Both the position numbers and the translations under genes were made by a program. Under the pieces are notes generated by a model, which was given only the letters and a program-made list of their open reading frames with translations, ran no database searches and was not told the DNA's origin. From contig NZ_NSLC01000009.1 of NCBI RefSeq assembly GCF_020144925.1, positions 147,578 through 211,577 of the forward strand: 64,000 nucleotides of DNA, in the 5' to 3' direction. The DNA is from Afifella sp. IM 167. GTDB taxonomy: Bacteria; Pseudomonadota; Alphaproteobacteria; Rhizobiales; Afifellaceae. This document shows, one piece after another, positions 61,683-64,000 of this stretch; position 1 is the first letter of the stretch, and the number at the start of each line of letters is the position of its first letter.

Positions 61683-61716
61683 CGCGGGCGGGCTTCGGCC
61701 TGCCTCAAGAATCGGA

Positions 61717-61745
61717 AAAGCCGCCGGCATCGCCGGCGGCTTTTC
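61717..61745. terminator. bidirectional terminator between cspA and the usp gene
   Basis: A 13-bp perfect stem AAAAGCCGCCGGC / GCCGGCGGCTTTT with a 3-nt loop. It has T4 on each strand and lies between the convergent cspA and universal stress protein genes. Confidence 0.9.
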
Positions 61746-61769
61746 TGTATTGGCGCACCAAACGCGGCT

Positions 61770-62165
61770 TCAGCGCACGACCAGCACCGAGCAGGGGCTG
61801 TGCAGCACCACATTGGCCGCGTTGGAGCCCATCACATAGTCTCCGAGACTGGGATTGTGCGAGGCCATCACCACAAGGTCGATCGCCTCCTGCAGGATGG
61901 CCGCGCGGATGCCGCGAGCGACCGTGCCGAGCCGGTGAACGGCGCGGCTTTGGATATCGGGCGGGATGCGCCGCCGCCGGAAAGCCTCCACCGCCGGAAC
62001 GTGGTGCTGCGGAAACTGCTCGAAATCGGCTTCCATCTCCGGAAAGACGCTGAGGACGACGAGTTCCGCCCCGAAATGGCGCGCGAGGTCGATCGCCATG
62101 TCGACCGACTTCTCCCAACTCGCCACATGATCGAGATCGATCGGCAGTAAGATCCGCTTCGCCAT
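61770..62165 (-). CDS. universal stress protein UspA family
   Basis: 131 residues from [20 protein letters not shown]. The nucleotide-binding end is [34 protein letters not shown], close to the G-2x-G-9x-G(S/T) motif of ATP-binding Usp proteins. Length is normal for a single domain. It likely helps survival in starvation or oxidative stress. Convergent with cspA. Confidence 0.92.
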   Translation of the reverse strand: MAKRILLPIDLDHVASWEKSVDMAIDLARHFGAELVVLSVFPEMEADFEQFPQHHVPAVEAFRRRRIPPDIQSRAVHRLGTVARGIRAAILQEAIDLVVMASHNPSLGDYVMGSNAANVVLHSPCSVLVVR

Positions 62166-62435
62166 CGTCGCGCTTCCTCTTCGGGCCGTTTCTCTCACCG
62201 ATGGAGGTACGGCGCCGTTCCCTTCCCATTGATGGAAGTCGGCGAAGCATGTGCCTTGATCGCCGTCAAGCACGCACCGGGCGAGGGGCGTGCCGGATGC
62301 GGTCCGCTGAAGGGGAGGAGGCGAGGGGAGCGCCCCGGTCTGCAGGCCGCCTTCGTTCAGCCGCCATTCAGCCTATCATCGCTAGTTCTTCTTCCCGAAG
62401 ACGCCGGATCCCGGCGAAAGCCCAGGAAGTCAGCC

Positions 62436-62960
62436 ATGTCCCTTTTTTCCTCAGCAACACCGAAGGCCATTGCAGCCACGCTCGCGATGGCGGTCGTGGC
62501 GACCTCCCTGCCGAGCACGGCCTCCGCAGACCATTGGCGCCACCGCGGCTATTACGGCCATCACCATCGCGGAGGCGATGGCGGAGCGGCTCTGGCCGCC
62601 GGTGTCGTCGGCCTTGCCGCCGGCGCCATCCTCGGCTCGGCGCTCGCCCCGGCGCCGGCCTATGCCGCCCCGCCGCCGCGTGCCTATTACGCCCCGCCGC
62701 CGCGGGTTTACTATGCGCCGCCGCCTCGCGCCTACTACGCGCCGCGCCCGGTCTACGTCGCTCCGCCCCCTGTCTACGCGGCGCCGCAGCCGGTTTATCG
62801 CGCTTCCGGTGATCCTCTGGTCGTCTATGGCGGGTCCGTCGGCGGTCCGCAGCCCTGGACGCCGGAATGGTACCTCTACTGCGAATCCAAGTATCGCTCC
62901 TTCGATCCGGACAGCGGCACCTTCCAGCCCTATAACGGACCTCGCCAGCTCTGCCGCTGA
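62436..62960 (+). CDS. BA14K-like secreted protein with PPPRxYYA repeats
   Basis: 174 residues. A signal peptide (AATLAMAVVATSLPSTASA) precedes a His/Gly-rich segment (HWRHRGYYGHHHRGGDGG), a hydrophobic glycine-zipper stretch (ALAAGVVGLAAGAILGSALA), seven or so units of APPPRxYYA/APxPVYxA, and the BA14K-type end PEWYLYCESKYRSFDPDSGTFQPYNG. BA14K proteins are envelope-associated and immunoreactive in Brucella. Function here is unknown. Confidence 0.8.
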   Translation: MSLFSSATPKAIAATLAMAVVATSLPSTASADHWRHRGYYGHHHRGGDGGAALAAGVVGLAAGAILGSALAPAPAYAAPPPRAYYAPPPRVYYAPPPRAYYAPRPVYVAPPPVYAAPQPVYRASGDPLVVYGGSVGGPQPWTPEWYLYCESKYRSFDPDSGTFQPYNGPRQLCR

Positions 62961-63179
62961 AGGGTTCCCTTGCAGTTGATCATAGTTTTGTGAAAGTAAC
63001 GGCCATCCTTCGGGGTGGCCGTTTTCCGATGTGGCGCGTTGATCCATATGACGCGCTGCCAAGACATCGCCGCATTGCAGCGGGCATTTCCCGAAAATGC
63101 CCCATTTGCTGCCAACCCTTCGCCGTCTTTGGGCAGGAAAGGCCGACCTGCCAACGACGGCAAAGGGGAAAATCTGAAA

Positions 63180-63539
63180 ATGCAGCACACGGCGAAGCTC
63201 TTCGCCGCGGCAATGCTTGCCGTGGTCAGCGCCACCCTCGTTCAACCCGGCTCCGCCGGAGCTCAGACAGGCCACGCCTCCTGGTATGCGCTCACATCGC
63301 GCACCGCCTCCGGAGAAAGGTGCAATCCCAACGCCATGACGGCGGCGCACCGCTCGCTACCCTTCGGGACCAAGGTCAGGGTCACCAACCTGCACAATGG
63401 ACGTGCCGCCGTCGTGCGGATCAACGACCGCGGCCCCTTCGTGCGGGGCCGTATCATCGACGTCACCCGGGCCGCCGCGCAGAAGCTCGGTTTTCGAGGA
63501 AGGGGCACTGCCCGCGTCAAGGTCGAGGTCCTCAAATAG
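63180..63539 (+). CDS. rlpA: RlpA-like septal ring lytic transglycosylase family protein
   Basis: 119 residues from MQHTAKLFAAAMLAVVSATL, a signal peptide ending near AGA-QT. The double-psi beta-barrel has GHASWYALTSRTASGERCNPNAMTAAHRSLPFGTKVRV, the catalytic-type INDRGPFVRGRIIDVTRAAAQKLG. There is no SPOR domain, so it is the short form. It may cleave naked glycan strands; enzyme activity of short forms is not proved. Confidence 0.88.
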   Translation: MQHTAKLFAAAMLAVVSATLVQPGSAGAQTGHASWYALTSRTASGERCNPNAMTAAHRSLPFGTKVRVTNLHNGRAAVVRINDRGPFVRGRIIDVTRAAAQKLGFRGRGTARVKVEVLK

Positions 63540-63716
63540 CTTGGCTTTTCTGGCATCGCCAAGACCATCGACGATTCACCTCTTGCGGATTTGTCGGTTC
63601 TGCGCATAGATTGTCTGAGGGGGTCTGCATGAGGCGTCCCCTTAAGGATGGTTGAGGGCCAGCGGACCGATCCCGGCTTTCCATGTTACTCCAAGTAAAG
63701 ACCGCGCGCTTGCCCG

Positions 63717-63748
63717 CGTCGGCTGGTGGCTGCCAGCCGGCGGTTTTT
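63717..63748 (+). terminator. terminator-like hairpin just before the last gene
   Basis: Stem GTCGGCTGG / CCAGCCGGC (one G-T pair) with a 6-nt loop and T5, ending 22 bp before the ATG at 63771. It may end the rlpA transcript, an upstream small RNA, or act as an attenuator in the leader of the following gene. Confidence 0.6.
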
Positions 63749-63770
63749 GTATTCCAAGGGACCTGATGAA

Positions 63771-64000
63771 ATGACGGAAAATGGCGGTCGCGGCGATCAC
63801 GACGACGACGAGTTTGGTGAACGCCCCGAGAGGGATCGCACGCGCCGTCCGCGGCGTGGCGGTGCTAGAGAGTTCGGCGGCGAGTATGGCGCGGATGTGA
63901 CGCCTCCCCCCTTCGGCGGGGGAGAGCGCGATGAAGGCGGCTATCGCGGTGGCGGCGGTGGCGGCGGCTATCGCGGCGGCGGCGACCGCGAAGGCGGTGG
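63771..64000 (+). CDS. Gly/Arg-rich protein, probably a two-domain cold-shock protein, N-terminal part
   Basis: The gene is cut by the right edge; 76 codons are visible. AAGGGA precedes the ATG. The text is MTENGGRGDHDDDEFGERPE, then RDRTRRPRRGGAREFGGEYG and runs of GGGGGGGYRGGGDREGG. A Gly/Arg/Asp-rich N-terminus of this kind precedes the double cold-shock domains of a conserved alphaproteobacterial protein; no CSD is visible yet, so the name is inference. Confidence 0.6.
   Translation, partial: MTENGGRGDHDDDEFGERPERDRTRRPRRGGAREFGGEYGADVTPPPFGGGERDEGGYRGGGGGGGYRGGGDREGG

Noticed and set aside
1..64000. tRNA genes, rRNA, transposases, integrases or toxin-antitoxin and defence modules
   Set aside because: I read the gaps on both strands for T-loop motifs and the proteins for transposase, integrase, nuclease-methylase and toxin pairs and found none that could be supported.

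Overview
The window is a gene-dense, high-GC stretch of alphaproteobacterial chromosome, almost certainly from the Hyphomicrobiales (Rhizobiales). Evidence: gene clusters typical of that order (moxR-DUF58-BatA/DUF4159; petABC-apt; rplY-pth-ychF-maoC-maoC; lgt-midA-pgeF-lipoprotein-prs; YbjN-proC; MarR-petR-histidine kinase divergent from ilvE; uvrC-pgsA-moaD-moaE; a LsrB/VtlR-type LysR gene beside trxB), a UvrB with a long N-terminal extension, an Omp25/31-like porin and a BA14K-type secreted protein. I see no tRNA, rRNA, insertion sequence, prophage or CRISPR array. Both window edges cut genes.

Layout. 1-5.4 kb: a MoxR/DUF58/BatA operon leftward and DUF1285, CoA pyrophosphatase and CCA-adding enzyme rightward, with stop/start overlaps. 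5.4-11.4 kb: DUF1059, an EEP-family protein, hemF, HdeD, trmL and an ABC exporter. 11.6-15.7 kb: the cytochrome bc1 operon petABC, a molybdopterin-domain secreted protein and apt. 15.7-20.1 kb, leftward: sulfotransferase, two MaoC proteins, ychF, pth, rplY. 20.2-22.3 kb: a chromate transporter divergent from a Met/His-rich cupredoxin. 22.3-26.7 kb, leftward: prs, lipoprotein, pgeF, midA, lgt. 26.9-30 kb, rightward: ubiK, YbjN, proC, TetR, csaA. 30-33.8 kb: kinase, regulator and MarR divergent from ilvE. 33.8-41.6 kb, leftward: two small membrane ORFs (one frameshifted), moaE, moaD, pgsA, uvrC, gnd, a PTR1-like reductase, an Na/Ca exchanger and a glycosyltransferase. 41.7-50.3 kb: porin, two secreted proteins, an EF-G-like GTPase, lsrB-trxB, a 2OG oxygenase and an ELM1 protein. 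50.3-56 kb: a candidate sRNA, DUF3775, uvrB and a class A beta-lactamase. 56-64 kb: mostly small secreted proteins, DUF72, a cyclase-family protein with altered metal ligands, cspA, a universal stress protein, rlpA and the start of a Gly/Arg-rich protein.

Most genes are housekeeping: respiration (petABC, regulated in relatives by PetPR-type proteins), translation (CCA enzyme, trmL, pth, rplY, ychF, EF-G-like), DNA repair (uvrB, uvrC), envelope (lgt, pgsA, porin, pgeF, rlpA) and cofactors (hemF, moaD, moaE, ubiK). I found no clear new multi-gene defence or mobile system. The most unusual signals are a five-copy hairpin repeat that seems to have grown from the 3' end of moaD, a one-base frameshift in a small membrane gene behind moaE, a likely sRNA with a strong terminator at 50.5-50.65 kb, a tandem pair of secreted HGCH proteins separated by a 58-bp palindrome, and a palindrome over the start codon of the MarR gene.
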